A stretch of 64,000 bases of DNA from Prorocentrum cordatum (taxonomy: Eukaryota; Sar; Dinophyceae; Prorocentrales; Prorocentraceae). The translations under genes and the position numbers were made by a program. Below, piece by piece: positions 23,341-30,971 of this stretch (positions within the stretch are counted from its first letter, which is position 1; every line of letters starts with the position of its first letter). The DNA is taken from contig CAUYUJ010019922.1 of NCBI GenBank assembly GCA_963575745.1, positions 12,501 through 76,500 of the forward strand. The letters run 5' to 3'. The notes beneath the pieces were generated by a model, which was not told where the DNA came from, searched no databases, and saw nothing but the letters and a program-made list of their open reading frames with translations.

Positions 23341-23395
23341 TTACGTGTGCGTCGTGCACGGCGCTTTCCGGCCATACCGCTGGGGTGCCGATGTG
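23341..23395 (+). repeat. family P dispersed repeat
   Basis: GTGCACGGCGCTTTCCGGCC-type sequence, also seen at 27955-28010 (CGCCGTGGCGGGCGCTTTCT) and 58468-58505. Two of the three copies are followed directly by a CT microsatellite. Confidence 0.6.
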
Positions 23396-23515
23396 CTCTC
23401 TCTCTCTCTCTCTTTTTGTTTTTTTTTTTTTTTTTTTTTTTTTCTTCTCTCTTCTCTCTCTCTCTCTCTCTCTCTTATAAATACATATATATATATATAT
23501 ATATATATAAAAGAC
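23395..23515. repeat. (CT)n - poly-T - (CT)n - (TA)n compound tract
   Basis: (TC)n, 24 or so T, (TC)n and then (AT)n follow one another. A near-identical order is at 58512-58600 and a shorter one at 44215-44310. Confidence 0.9.
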
Positions 23516-23582
23516 GCTGATGCTGTGTGGTCGGCTGGGACGTGCGCCTCCAGGGGGGGGGGCGCACAGCACCAGCATGCCC

Positions 23583-23675
23583 TTCTTCCACGGAGGGAGG
23601 GAGGGAGGGAGGGAGGGAGGGAGGGAGGAGGAGGAGGAGGAGGAGGAGGAGGAGGAGGAGGAGGAGGAGGAGGAC
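23583..23675 (+). repeat. (GGGA)n then (GAG)n
   Basis: GGGA units at 23594-23630 pass into GGA units to 23672. Confidence 0.92.
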
Positions 23676-23719
23676 GAGCAGGATGACGGCGGAGGCAGGG
23701 CGGCGGGATCTCTACATGT

Positions 23720-24030
23720 CCACTGCCCTAGGCCTCGGCCCACCCTGGGCCGACGAGCGGTGTCGCATCCCTGGGCCCACCCCGGGCCCAGGATGGTGCA
23801 TACAGTGAGCGGCTTGAATAAGGAACACTTACTTTTCAAAAGGGGCTCGGGCGTTCCTTAGGCTTGCATGCGTTATTTACAGTTCCTTATGCGTTATTTG
23901 TTATTTATCGTTCCTTATGCGTTATTCCTTGGGGTAAAAAAAGGGCTTCGTTCCTTATTCATCGTTCCTTAGGTCAGACCGATGACTGTACACACCCTGG
24001 GCCCAGGACGGTGCATGCTGCACCGCCCCC
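23720..24030. repeat. family I fragments and GTTCCTTATGCGTTATT repeats
   Basis: CACCCTGGGCC and GGGCCCAGGATGGTGCATAC at 23738-23802, and CTGGGCCCAGGACGGTGCAT at 23997-24016, are pieces of the palindromic family I. Between them GTTCCTTATGCGTTATT-like units repeat about four times (23850-23975). Confidence 0.6.
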
Positions 24031-24164
24031 CTCGGCTCTGGATTGGCTCGGGCCTGGGGCCGTGGAGACGCGGAGATCCTGCCGTTCCAGGAGGAAGAGA
24101 ACGGATGGGTGCACGGATGGTTGGAAGGCGGGTCCCGGGATCCCGGGACCCTCCTTCCGACCAT

Positions 24165-24335
24165 CCATCCAGGGAGGGAGGGAAGGAAGGAGGGGTGGGA
24201 GGCAGGGATGGAAGGAGGGGTGGGTGGGGGGGATGGGAGGGAGGGAGGGGTGGAGGGAGGGCCCCTGGGGGGAGGGACGGGCTGGGATGGGACGGGAGGG
24301 GTGGGAGGGCAGGAGGCCGCAGCGGCGCCCCAGCC
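24165..24335 (+). repeat. GGGA/GGAG purine tract
   Basis: Irregular GGGA-GGGT-GGAG units; nothing else recognised between 24030 and 24440. Confidence 0.85.
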
Positions 24336-24439
24336 CCCCCCCCGAGGTTTCCCCTGCGCCCGCCCGCGCGCGGCGCGGCGGGGCCAGACGACGAGGTGCC
24401 CTCCCAGGGCTCGGGCCAGACGGTGTGCGGGGTCGGAGG

Positions 24440-24593
24440 GCACCAACTATACACCAACACCGATCCTGGCCCAGGATCACCCTGGGCCCATGATCGGTGT
24501 ATATGCCTTCTTGCCCAAGGCAGGAGGGCGTATACACCGATCCTGGGCCCAGGGTGATCCTGGCCAGGATCGGTGTTGGGGTATAGTTGGTGC
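24440..24593. mobile_element. family I palindromic element, near-perfect hairpin
   Basis: GCACCAACTATACACCAACA at the left is mirrored by GGTGTTGGGGTATAGTTGGTGC at the right (shown in part). The arms stay complementary through CGATCCTGGCC and CCTGGGCCC blocks almost to the centre near 24517, so the whole 154 bp can fold as one hairpin. If transcribed it would be a long double-stranded RNA. No clear target-site duplication. Confidence 0.85.
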
Positions 24594-24600
24594 CTTCCTA

Positions 24601-24798
24601 CGGGGGCGCAGAGAGAGAGGGGGTGATGACTGGGGGGGGGGGACATCATGGCGTGGGGCATGCTAATCCTCAGATTTCGTGGCGGCTCTTCGTGTTGTGT
24701 CATCACCTCCTGGCCCCTCCCTCCCTGGGCCGCGCACGTGCGCGGCATGACTTGCGCCCCCCCCCCCTCTTGGACGCCCCCCTCTTGGCCGCCCCGGG
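24601..24798 (+). mobile_element. family F inverted-repeat element
   Basis: The left end has GAGGGGGTGATGACTGGGGG and CATCATGGCG. The right end has CATGACTTGCGCCCCCC and CCCCCCTCTTGG. They are imperfect inverted copies. The interior shares CCTCAGATTTCGTGGCG with the member at 54138-54331. It abuts the family I hairpin. Confidence 0.7.
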
Positions 24799-24954
24799 GT
24801 GTTTCTAGGCGAGGAGGGCGCGCGGCAAGAGGAGGGGGATGCGGAAGGAAGGAAGGGGAGGAGTGCACGCGCGGCGCTGGCGGATTCAAAACCGGGGACC
24901 CAGCACCACGGGATGGTTGGAGCACCGTCGGGCCGCTGGAATCGGGAACTCCTG

Positions 24955-25110
24955 CTTCTCCTCCTCTCCTCTCCTCCTCCTCTCTCCTCCTCCTCTCCTC
25001 CCTCCCCCTCCCTCTCCCCCTTCTCCTCCTCCTCCTCCTCCTCCTCCTCCTCCTCCTCCTCCTCCTCCTCCTCCTCTTTCTCCTCCTCCTCTTCCTCCTC
25101 CTCCTGTTCC
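24955..25110 (-). repeat. (CTC)n tract
   Basis: About 150 bp of CTC/TCC, i.e. (GAG)n on the minus strand. Confidence 0.95.
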
Positions 25111-25555
25111 TTGGGTCAGCATGCGTTCCGCTCCTTTTCTGGCGGCGAGCCCCCCTGGTGTTCCTTCGGGCTTCATGGACTTCTCTGGAACAACAGGGGC
25201 CTCGCTCCTTATGTAGCGTTCCTTAGGCCAGCGGCCCGACTGTAACACGGTGCCAGCCAGCATCGCCTGTGCGCCGCTGCACGAACGCAGGCATTGTGGG
25301 TCTTGGTTTCCATCAGCGGCCAGCGCAGGCGCCGTGCATGGCGCGGTGCAGACACCGTGGGCGCGCTCAATAAGAGGTCGCAGGCATCGCCTGGCCTGGT
25401 TGAGGCGAGCGCAGGCACTGCAGGCGTTGATTTCGTTTTGATTTCGTTCTGCGGGACGAGGGAAAACGAGCGCAGAACGAACTTTTTCCGTCGGCGGCGA
25501 GGCGGGACAGTCCACTCCAGCGTGGCAGCGATACTACAAAGCGAATTGGCCGGCA
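25111..25555. other. unique stretch with degenerate GCGCAGGC repeats
   Basis: 25255-25425 has several AGCGCAGGC / CGCAGGCA units. GCGTTCCTTAGG (25212-25223) recalls the unit near 23960. No gene recognised. Confidence 0.4.
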
Positions 25556-25697
25556 TGCAGGAGGAGGAGGAGGAGGAGGAGGAGGAGGAGGAGGAGGAGG
25601 AGGAGGAGGAGGAGGAGAGAAAAGGAAAGGGAGGAGGAGGAGGAGGAGGAGGAGGAGGAGGAGGAGGAGGAGGAGGAGGAGGAGGAGGAGGAGGGAA
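25556..25697 (+). repeat. (GAG)n, two runs
   Basis: Two pure GGA runs separated by AGAGAAAAGGAAAGG at about 25615. Confidence 0.95.
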
Positions 25698-25889
25698 AAG
25701 GAAGAGGCGGCCGCGGGGGGGAGAGCAGGGCGAGCACCCAGAGGCGGAAGACTTCAACACAGAGCGAACACGGAGAGCACCATTTAGCTCGAGCTCTGTG
25801 TGCCCTCGCAGACATCACGTGTTTTTTTGGGGAGGTCATTCGGCGGCGAGCCCAGGGGGGAAGTGAGAGGCGAAGCAGCGAACACGGCA

Positions 25890-26045
25890 TCGACGTGAGC
25901 TTTTGACGGTCCGCGTTGATTTCTCCGATCGGCGCTGGAGCCCCCCGCGGCGCCTCCGACGCCGCCCCCTCGCGCGCTCCGCGCGCGGGGGAGGTGGGTC
26001 CAGCGCCGATCCAAGAGATTCGCGCGGCCCGTCGAGAGCTCTGTC
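25890..26045 (+). mobile_element. family G inverted-repeat element (nested in H)
   Basis: CTTTTGACGGTCCGCGTTGA, GATCGGCGCTGG, then a GC-rich core with GGCGCCTCCGACGCCG, then CCAGCGCCGATCCAAGAG and TTCGCGCGG. The order matches the better preserved member at 59128-59495. Confidence 0.65.
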
Positions 26046-26067
26046 GGAAGACCCTGCTTGAGATCGG

Positions 26068-26148
26068 GTGACGCCTTTCGTGAATGATAAGGCCGTGGTT
26101 TTCTGTGTTTCCATTCGCCGTGAACGTGCACTCGCTGCAGCTGTACAT
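26068..26148 (-). pseudogene. single C2H2 zinc-finger-like motif
   Basis: Read on the minus strand from 26148 the 27 codons give MYSCSECTFTANG, then NTENHGLIIHERRH. The Y-x-C-x2-C start and the L-x2-H-x3-H end match a C2H2 finger, but the distance between the second Cys and the first His is 15 rather than the usual 12. It lies in a larger minus-strand open frame. The + strand here is also open with natural composition, so the reading is uncertain. There is one finger only, and it lies within the family H element. Confidence 0.2.
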
Positions 26149-26484
26149 CTGAACCGCCTGCCCTCCAGGGGACCGCTCCTCCGGGAGCTGGCACGCAGGC
26201 TCCTGCCCTGTCCCGTGCAGGGAAGGGACAGGCCTCTTGAGAAGGCGGGGGGCCCCCCTCGCGCCTTCCGAGAAGCCGCCCGTGGCTTCGGAGCAGGCCC
26301 ACAGGGCTACTCGGGAGGCTCGCGCTTCTGGGAAGCCCCGCCGCCTTCTGAGAAGGCGCGCCCCTCTCGCTTCCCCCCCGGGATCGCCGCCAATCCACAG
26401 CGTGGCCCCCCCAGGACGTCTGGACTTCTTCCCCGGGACCAGCTCTTCGTCCTGGCTCGTGCTTGGGCGGTCCTCGGGGCCCGG

Positions 26485-26690
26485 CGGGGGAGGAGGAGGG
26501 AGGAGGGAGGAGGGAGGAGGGAGGAGGGAGGAGGGAGGAGGGAGGAGGGAGGTGGGAGGAGGGGAGGAGGGCGGTAGAGTGGAGGAGGAGGAGGAGGAGG
26601 AGGAGGAGGTGGAGGAGGAGGAGGAGGAGGAGGGTGAGGAGGAGGACTGGAGGAGGACTGGAGGAGGAGGACTGGAGGAGAAGGAATGCC
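26485..26690 (+). repeat. (GGAGGGA)n then (GAG)n
   Basis: A 7 bp GGAGGGA period at 26488-26555 turns into a 3 bp GAG period. A GGAGGACTGGAGGA motif repeats three times at 26640-26680. Confidence 0.92.
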
Positions 26691-26809
26691 CCCCGACGGG
26701 GAAGCACAATGGTTCGCCCTGGCTTTCCAGGGCGTTGGGTCCCTGGGGGCCTTCAGGCCACGGCTCGGGCCCCGGGTGGCCGAGCGGGCCGGCGCTGCCC
26801 CCGCCCCTC

Positions 26810-27112
26810 CCCCGGGGGAAGCCCTCGACGAGGCGCGGCCGCTGGAAGGCACCCCTGAGGCTAGAATTAAGTCGGGCCTGTCCCCCTACAGGAGGAATAT
26901 TCGAACATAGTCAAAACGATTTTCAGGGGACTATTTCTTGAGTATTTTTTGACCATGTTGGAATCTTTTAGGAGTATTTTATATATTTCATCGAAAATCC
27001 CCCTGTAGGGGGACACGCCCGACTTAAGGCTAGAAAGCCGCGGAGGGCCGACGAAAACGCCCGAAAACCTTGACCTCGAACCCGACGTTGCCTCGTTGAA
27101 ATTCGGTAGCAA
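26810..27112 (+). repeat. family CC dispersed repeat, interrupted by a family A element
   Basis: CCCTCGACGAGGCGCGGCCG, CTGGAAGGCACCCC and GAGGCT lie left of the insertion. AAGCCG, GAGGGCCGACGAAAACG, CCGAAAACCTTGACCTCGAA and CCCGACGTTGCC lie right of it. The uninterrupted order is at 46732-46889. Other members are at 33600, 43384, 46890 and 47255. Confidence 0.75.
26867..27027 (+). mobile_element. family A element, intact, 8 bp TSD GGCTAGAA
   Basis: 161 bp. Ends TTAAGTCGGGC and GCCCGACTTAA are inverted copies, extended inward by CCCCCTACAGG and CCTGTAGGGGG. The interior has AATATTCGAACATAGTC and GGGGACTATTT. GGCTAGAA stands at 26859-26866 and again at 27028-27035. The uninterrupted relative at 46765 reads GGCTGGAA once, as an empty site should. 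There is no coding capacity, so it depends on a transposase in trans. The 8 bp duplication shows that the TTAA belongs to the element, not the target. Confidence 0.93.
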
Positions 27113-27312
27113 GTCACGGGAGCCTTGTACACCCTCGCAGTTCCGTTTCTGAGATGCACTGGTGTCGACTAGCGTCTCGCAATCGATGGGATAGCGCCGA
27201 CAGGCGTCAATGAGCGTTGATTTCGCGCCGATGAGCGTCGATCTGGCGTCGACCAGCGTCGACTCGCAACAGCCAGCACGGCCATATGGGAGGCTCTCGT
27301 GAGCTGCCGCAG
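27113..27312 (+). mobile_element. family FF inverted-repeat element
   Basis: CGGTAGCAAGTCACGGGAGC at the left is mirrored by GGCTCTCGTGAGCTGCCG at the right. The interior has degenerate GCGTCGAT/GCGTCGAC units. The member at 54331-54530 has the same ends and interior. Confidence 0.7.
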
Positions 27313-27321
27313 AGTCGGGGG

Positions 27322-27655
27322 TTGCCAAAGGTGCCCCTGGCCCAAGGTTTGAGGGGGGAAGGAGGAGGAGGAGGAGGAGGAGGAGGAGGAGGAGGAGGAG
27401 GAGGTGGGAGGAGGAGAGGAGGAGGAGGAGGAGGAGGAGGAGGAGGAGGAGGAGGAGGAGGAGGACCCTCTCCCCCTCCAACTTATGGTGGTGGTGGTGG
27501 TAAGCAGGCCCAAGGTGCCCCCAGCTTTTCGCTACGCCTCGGAGCCCCAGGGAGCACCCTCGGCCTCGCGAGGGGTGCTCGGGAGGCCGTGGGGGCCTCC
27601 CTGGAAAGGCTGGGGGCACCTTGGGCCAGGGGCACTTCTGGCCAGCGGCCTTTTT
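27322..27655 (+). mobile_element. family DD inverted-repeat element, split by a (GAG)n insertion
   Basis: The left end GTTGCCAAAGGTGCCCCTGG plus CCCAAGGT is continued after the insertion by GCCCCCAGCTTTTC. The right end GAAAGGCTGGGGGCACC, TTGGGCCAGGGGCAC, TTCTGGCCA is its inverted copy. The undisturbed member is at 28796-28942. Confidence 0.8.
27349..27506 (+). mobile_element. family EE: 158 bp insertion carrying (GAG)n, 10 bp TSD GGCCCAAGGT
   Basis: The block begins TTGAGGGGGGAAGG, runs through two (GAG)n stretches, and ends CCCCCTCCAACTTATGG then (TGG)n and TAAGCA. GGCCCAAGGT occurs at 27339-27348 and 27507-27516. The DD relative at 28796 has this site once (GGCCCAAAGT). No inverted ends are seen, so a retroposon with a (TGG)n tail or another insertion route is possible. 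A related block in the other orientation is at 14616-14715. Confidence 0.75.
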
Positions 27656-27894
27656 GCTGCGTCACAGTCGTGATGCGCTCCTCTTCCTGCCTGTCTGTTT
27701 GTAGCTCTCTCTGTCCTTCCATCTATTTTCCATACATGCGAATTATCTTCCACTGCGCCCAACTGCCGGGACTGCGTGTCCCAGGCGCCTACCCTCTTAG
27801 AGGACCGCCCCATAGGGGCTGGAATGTGGGTCGCATCGCATCGCATCATCGCATCGCATCGATGCTCAGAGGCCGGCGGCACTCCAACATACTA
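27656..27894. other. unique spacer with a CATCG microrepeat
   Basis: GCATC units repeat at 27834-27862. Nothing else recognised. Confidence 0.4.
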
Positions 27895-28080
27895 ATACTA
27901 TGTGTGCGTCGCCCCCCCCCCCCCCAGGGGCGACGCACGCACCGAGAAGTCGTGTAGTGCATGCGCCGTGGCGGGCGCTTTCTGGCCACACCGCTCGGGA
28001 AACGATCTGCTGCAAGATGGGTATGCTACATGTTCGGGTCGGACGCGCGCCTCCGAGGAGAACACATGGTACTCGTAGGT
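27895..28080 (+). repeat. family P dispersed repeat with a poly-C palindrome
   Basis: GTGTGCGTCGCC, 15 C, GGGGCGACGCAC forms a short hairpin at 27901-27940. CGCCGTGGCGGGCGCTTTCT and CCACACCGCTCGGGAAACGA follow, also seen at 58468-58510. Confidence 0.6.
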
Positions 28081-28285
28081 CTTTGTGCGTCCCAAGAGGT
28101 GCTCTCGCTGCCGCCCACGCCGCGAGACCGCCCGGCCGCGCGCCGCTTCCGGCGGCCGCTGCCGCCCGGGCGCGCCCGGCCCGTGGTGCCGTGGGTGCAG
28201 CCCTCGCCGCTGCCGCCGCGGGCTGCCGCCGTTGGCTCCCGGGCGGCGAGATCGGTGCTCGCTGGCGGTGGTTCGCCCCCAGTCC
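28081..28285. other. very GC-rich stretch, coding-like composition
   Basis: About 180 bp nearly free of A/T, open in all three + frames. It resembles the third-position-GC style of dinoflagellate exons in general, but no motif allows identification. Confidence 0.3.
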
Positions 28286-28287
28286 TC

Positions 28288-28620
28288 AGATTTTCTAGGC
28301 TTCCCAGATGGGGTCGGATCGGAGTATATTGGATTGTAACATGCTGGACAAAAGACAAAGACAGTGTGCTTAGAACATGAGCCCTATGTGCTGAAACAAG
28401 GCCATATCGGCCAGAGATGTTCTAAGGACATCTCGTGCAGACCACAAAAGGTTCTTAGAATCTAGAATGCGGTCGGAGGATCGCGCCGCATCGCCGATGC
28501 TTCGGCGATGCGGCTCGATGCGGAGCCTGTGCTTCCCCACGCCGACGTCGCCGATGCATCGCCGACGATGCATCGCCGATGCATCGGCGATGCGGCGCGA
28601 TCCTCTGACCCAATTTTTTC
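28288..28620 (+). mobile_element. family E element, rearranged copy
   Basis: TCTAGGCTTCCCAGATGGGG at 28298 is the outer left end. The inner inverted pair GGTCGGAGGATCGCGCCGCA (28469) and GGCGATGCGGCGCGATCCTC (about 28585-28604) encloses repeats of GCCGATGCATC. The outer right end (CCATCCAGGAGGCC) is missing. Confidence 0.7.
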
Positions 28621-28625
28621 GAGTC

Positions 28626-28795
28626 GGGCGTTTTCGCCTTTTTTGGGGCCCTGGGGCCCTCGCAGATCGATCCGGCTCGAACAAATCATGCAGAGAGATG
28701 GTGACTAGGGTTCCGGTCGTGATTTGTTACGATGTTGCATTTTTTGCGACGTCGGATCTCAGGTTTTTAAGAACATGCAAGCCGCTCAGATCTGG
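28626..28795 (+). repeat. family V dispersed repeat
   Basis: GGGCCCT-GGGCCCTCGCAGAT, CGATCCGGCTCGAACAAAT, CATGCAGAGA and GCGACGTCGGATCTCAGGTT follow one another. The reverse complement of 46350-46520 has the same order (GGATCGATCCGGCTCGGGAA, GTGACGTCGGAGCTCAGGTT). Confidence 0.7.
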
Positions 28796-28942
28796 TGTTG
28801 CCAGAAGTGCCCTTGGCCCAAAGTGCCCCCAGGCTTTCCAAGGAGGCCCCAACGGCCTCCAGGGGGGGCCCTGGGGGCTCCAAGATGGGGCGAAAGGCTG
28901 GGGGCACCTGGGGCCAGGGGCACCTTTGCCAACCTCTGAAGG
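28796..28942 (+). mobile_element. family DD inverted-repeat element
   Basis: TTGCCAGAAGTGCCCTTGGC / CCCAAAGTGCCCCCAGGCTT at the left are mirrored by GAAAGGCTGGGGGCACC and GGGGCCAGGGGCACCTTTGC at the right, giving inverted ends of about 45 bp and a short loop. It supplies the empty site for the insertion at 27349. Confidence 0.85.
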
Positions 28943-29024
28943 GGGAGCTCTTCTGCCCTTGTAGGATCCGCAGTATCGTAGTGACAGCAGGCAGCCAAGG
29001 TGGGCGGGTGGGATGGCGGTAGTG

Positions 29025-29177
29025 TTAAGTCGGGCTTGTCCCTCTACAGGAGGGATATTCAAAAATAGTAAAAAATAGTCAGGGGACGATTTTTAGTATT
29101 GTTTGACTTTTTTTGGCAATTGTTTGGCTTTTTGTTGTTGGACAAAATCCGCCTGTAGGGGGACATGCCCGACCGAA
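29025..29177 (+). mobile_element. family A element, right end decayed
   Basis: TTAAGTCGGGCTTGTCCC at the left and CCTGTAGGGGGACATGCCC then GACCGAA at the right. The interior has AATATTCAAAAATAGT and GGGGACGATTTTT. No matching 8 bp flanks. It stands 10 bp from the spliced-leader relic. Confidence 0.88.
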
Positions 29178-29187
29178 GATTACCCTT

Positions 29188-29210
29188 TCCGTTGCCCATT
29201 TTGGTTCAAG
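29188..29210 (+). other. dinoflagellate spliced-leader relic
   Basis: TCCGTTGCCC then ATTTTGGTTCAAG resembles the 22 nt dinoflagellate spliced leader (ends CCATTTTGGCTCAAG). It differs by one inserted C and two substitutions. Dinoflagellate mRNAs receive this leader by trans-splicing, and mRNAs copied back into the genome keep decayed leaders upstream of the gene copy (known). So this may mark the 5' end of a retroposed transcript extending to the right. I cannot recognise the gene. Confidence 0.6.
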
Positions 29211-29580
29211 AGCTTAAGAACAGTTCGCAAGTCGTGATCCGCCCGCCCTCACCTGGTGTGGGTGGTGCCTGGGGCGAGATGCTCGGGCATCCAGGTTTGG
29301 GGCTCTGGCCAGAGATTGGCCGGGGCAAGGCGTGAGGCCACCCATCGTCTGTAGGGGGGATCGCTGCCTGAGGACAGGCATTGTCCTAGGGCCTTGCGAT
29401 AAGGCTGCGTATCCTACTGGCGTCCACCTGGCACGGCGCCTCGCCGTTGCACGCCACGGTACGGAGTTAGGTCAAAGACGGAAGATAGAAACAATTTGTC
29501 TCACTGGGAGGGTGGGTCTGGTCAGTTTTCAGCAGGCCTGTGTTGTCATGGCTCGTCATGGCATCAGGGCCGCCATGGCC
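29211..29580 (+). other. sequence downstream of the leader relic
   Basis: Non-repetitive. If the leader is genuine this would be the decayed 5' part of a retrocopied transcript. Frames are short and I recognise no domain. Confidence 0.3.
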
Positions 29581-29587
29581 CCTGGGC

Positions 29588-29876
29588 TCCATGACTCTAG
29601 GACTCCTAGATGGGGTCGGAGTAGAGTGGGCCAGAGGATCGCGCCACATCGGCGATGCATCGCCGATGCATCGCCGATGCATCGCCGATGCGGCTCGATG
29701 TGGAGCCCGATTTGCTTCACGTCGACGTCGCCGATGCATCGCCCATGTCGGCGATGCATCGCCAGTGCATCGCCGATGCATCGCCGATGCATCGCCGATG
29801 TACCGGCGATGCAGCGCGATCGTCCGGCCACATCTGCTCCGACCCCATCCAGGAGGCCTCTGAGGACGGGCCCCTG
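29588..29876 (+). mobile_element. family E element
   Basis: GACTCTAGGACTCCTAGATG / GGGTCGGAGTAGAGTGGG at the left and CCATCCAGGAGGCCTCTGAG at the right, with inner CGCGCCACATCGGCGATGC and CGGCGATGCAGCGCGATCG. The middle is a run of GCCGATGCATC palindromes. Flanks GGGCTCCA and GGGCCCCT match at 6 of 8, a weak target-site duplication. Confidence 0.75.
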
Positions 29877-30019
29877 GAGGGCTGCAATCGAGGGACGCCC
29901 GACGGAGTCGAAGACATCAGCAGATCTTCGGACCTCTGACGGCTGGCGTTGGCGAGATGGCCTGCGATGTGGCGCCGCCGGCCCGCATCCGACGTGCCAT
30001 CTGTCCCCCGCGCCTCGGG

Positions 30020-30189
30020 TTAAGTCGGGCACGCTCCCCTACAGGAGGAATGTTCAAAAATAGTCAAAGGCATACTCTGGGGACGATTTATCTATTAGTT
30101 GTGGGTCTTTTATTTCAAAAACAACAGAAACAAATCAGTGTTACACTTTTCGTCCAAACTCCGCCTGTAGGGGGACATGCCCGACCTTA
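30020..30189 (+). mobile_element. family A element, TSD 7/8
   Basis: 170 bp. TTAAGTCGGGCACGCTCCCC at the left and CCTGTAGGGGGACATGCCC-GACCTTA at the right. GCCTCGGG (30012-30019) and GCCTCGGC (30190-30197) flank it. Confidence 0.92.
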
Positions 30190-30364
30190 GCCTCGGCGGG
30201 CAGGCGCGCGCCGCAGAGGCCCCGGCTGGTGGACCGCGCGCGCAGGAGGGGCCCCCCCGCGGGACTCACAGAGGCAGCGTGGTCTCCGGGGGGCGATGCT
30301 GCGCGCTGTCTATCCAGCGCCGTGTTCTGGGCGGGGCAACGATCCGTCGTCCCTCGGGCCTGCG

Positions 30365-30475
30365 GGGGGGGGGGGGGGGCGGGCAGTGCGGTCGTTGGAG
30401 GAGGATGGGAGGGGAGGGGAGGAGGAGGAGGGTAGGAGGAGGAGGGTAGGAGGAGGAGGAGGAGGAGGAGGGTCT
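30365..30475 (+). repeat. poly-G and (GGA)n tract
   Basis: A run of about 15 G at 30366-30379 and GGA/GGTAGGA units at 30395-30473. Confidence 0.9.
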
Positions 30476-30765
30476 TGTGTCCTCTCGCGTGTCCTCTCCA
30501 ACCTCGGCTGCAGGGATATCTGTCAAGCCCCTGCAAGCTGTCACCGAACCCGTTCCACTGCCCGCAAGAAGTGCCCACTCGCAAACGTCCGAAAAGCAAG
30601 CGCCTGCCTCGCTGCAGTGGACCGCGAACCCCCCTCTCGGCGGATCCAGGCCATTTGCGAGCAGCTGCCCTGCGAGTGGTGGAACGCGCTCGTCGAGGAA
30701 GGGTCCTGTGTCCCCTCGCGTGCCCTCTCCAGTCAACCTCGACTGCAGGGCTATCCGTCGAGCTG
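30470..30765 (+). repeat. 231 bp-spaced direct repeat
   Basis: GGGTCTTGTGTCCTCTCGCG and AACCTCGGCTGCAGGGATAT at 30470-30520 recur at 30701-30755 as GGGTCCTGTGTCCCCTCGCG and AACCTCGACTGCAGGGCTAT. Each ends in a GTC(A/G)AGC. Possibly the two ends of an element with direct terminal repeats of about 60 bp. Confidence 0.65.
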
Positions 30766-30965
30766 GCACTCTCCAGGCTCTCGCGCCCCCGCCCCTGCCG
30801 CGCGGGCGGGCGCGGCGCCCCCGCCGCCGCGCGGGCCCGGCGGGCTCGCCGGCGCGGCCGCCGTGCTCGGGCCGACGCTGCCGGGCGGGCGCGCGGCGGC
30901 GGGCGGCGCCGACGCCGTGCAGCGCGCGCTGGAGCTCGGCCCGCGGGGGCAGCAGAGCAAGCACT
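30766..30965 (+). other. very GC-rich coding-like fragment
   Basis: One + frame reads GGLAGAAAVLGPTLPGG and then DAVQRALELGPRGQQ, which is protein-like, but all frames are open at this composition. I do not recognise the family. Confidence 0.25.
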
Positions 30966-30971
30966 CGAGCA

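Larger units (their letters stand above)
25838..26396 (+). mobile_element. family H inverted-repeat element with family G nested in it
   Basis: Left end ATTCGGCGGCGAGCCC then GGGGGGAAGTGAGAGGCG. The right end mirrors it (CTCTCGCTTCCCCCC then GATCGCCGCCAAT). Near the right end GCCTTCCGAGAAGC and CGCCTTCTGAGAAGGCGC are typical H sequence, also at 49181-49354 and 56111-56312. A family G element (about 25890-26045) sits inside, so H is older here. No transposase. Confidence 0.65.

Noticed and set aside
26867-27027. Family A as a piggyBac-type element because the ends read TTAA
   Set aside because: The flanking duplication is 8 bp outside TTAA, and empty sites lack TTAA, so TTAA is part of the element and not a 4 bp target duplication.
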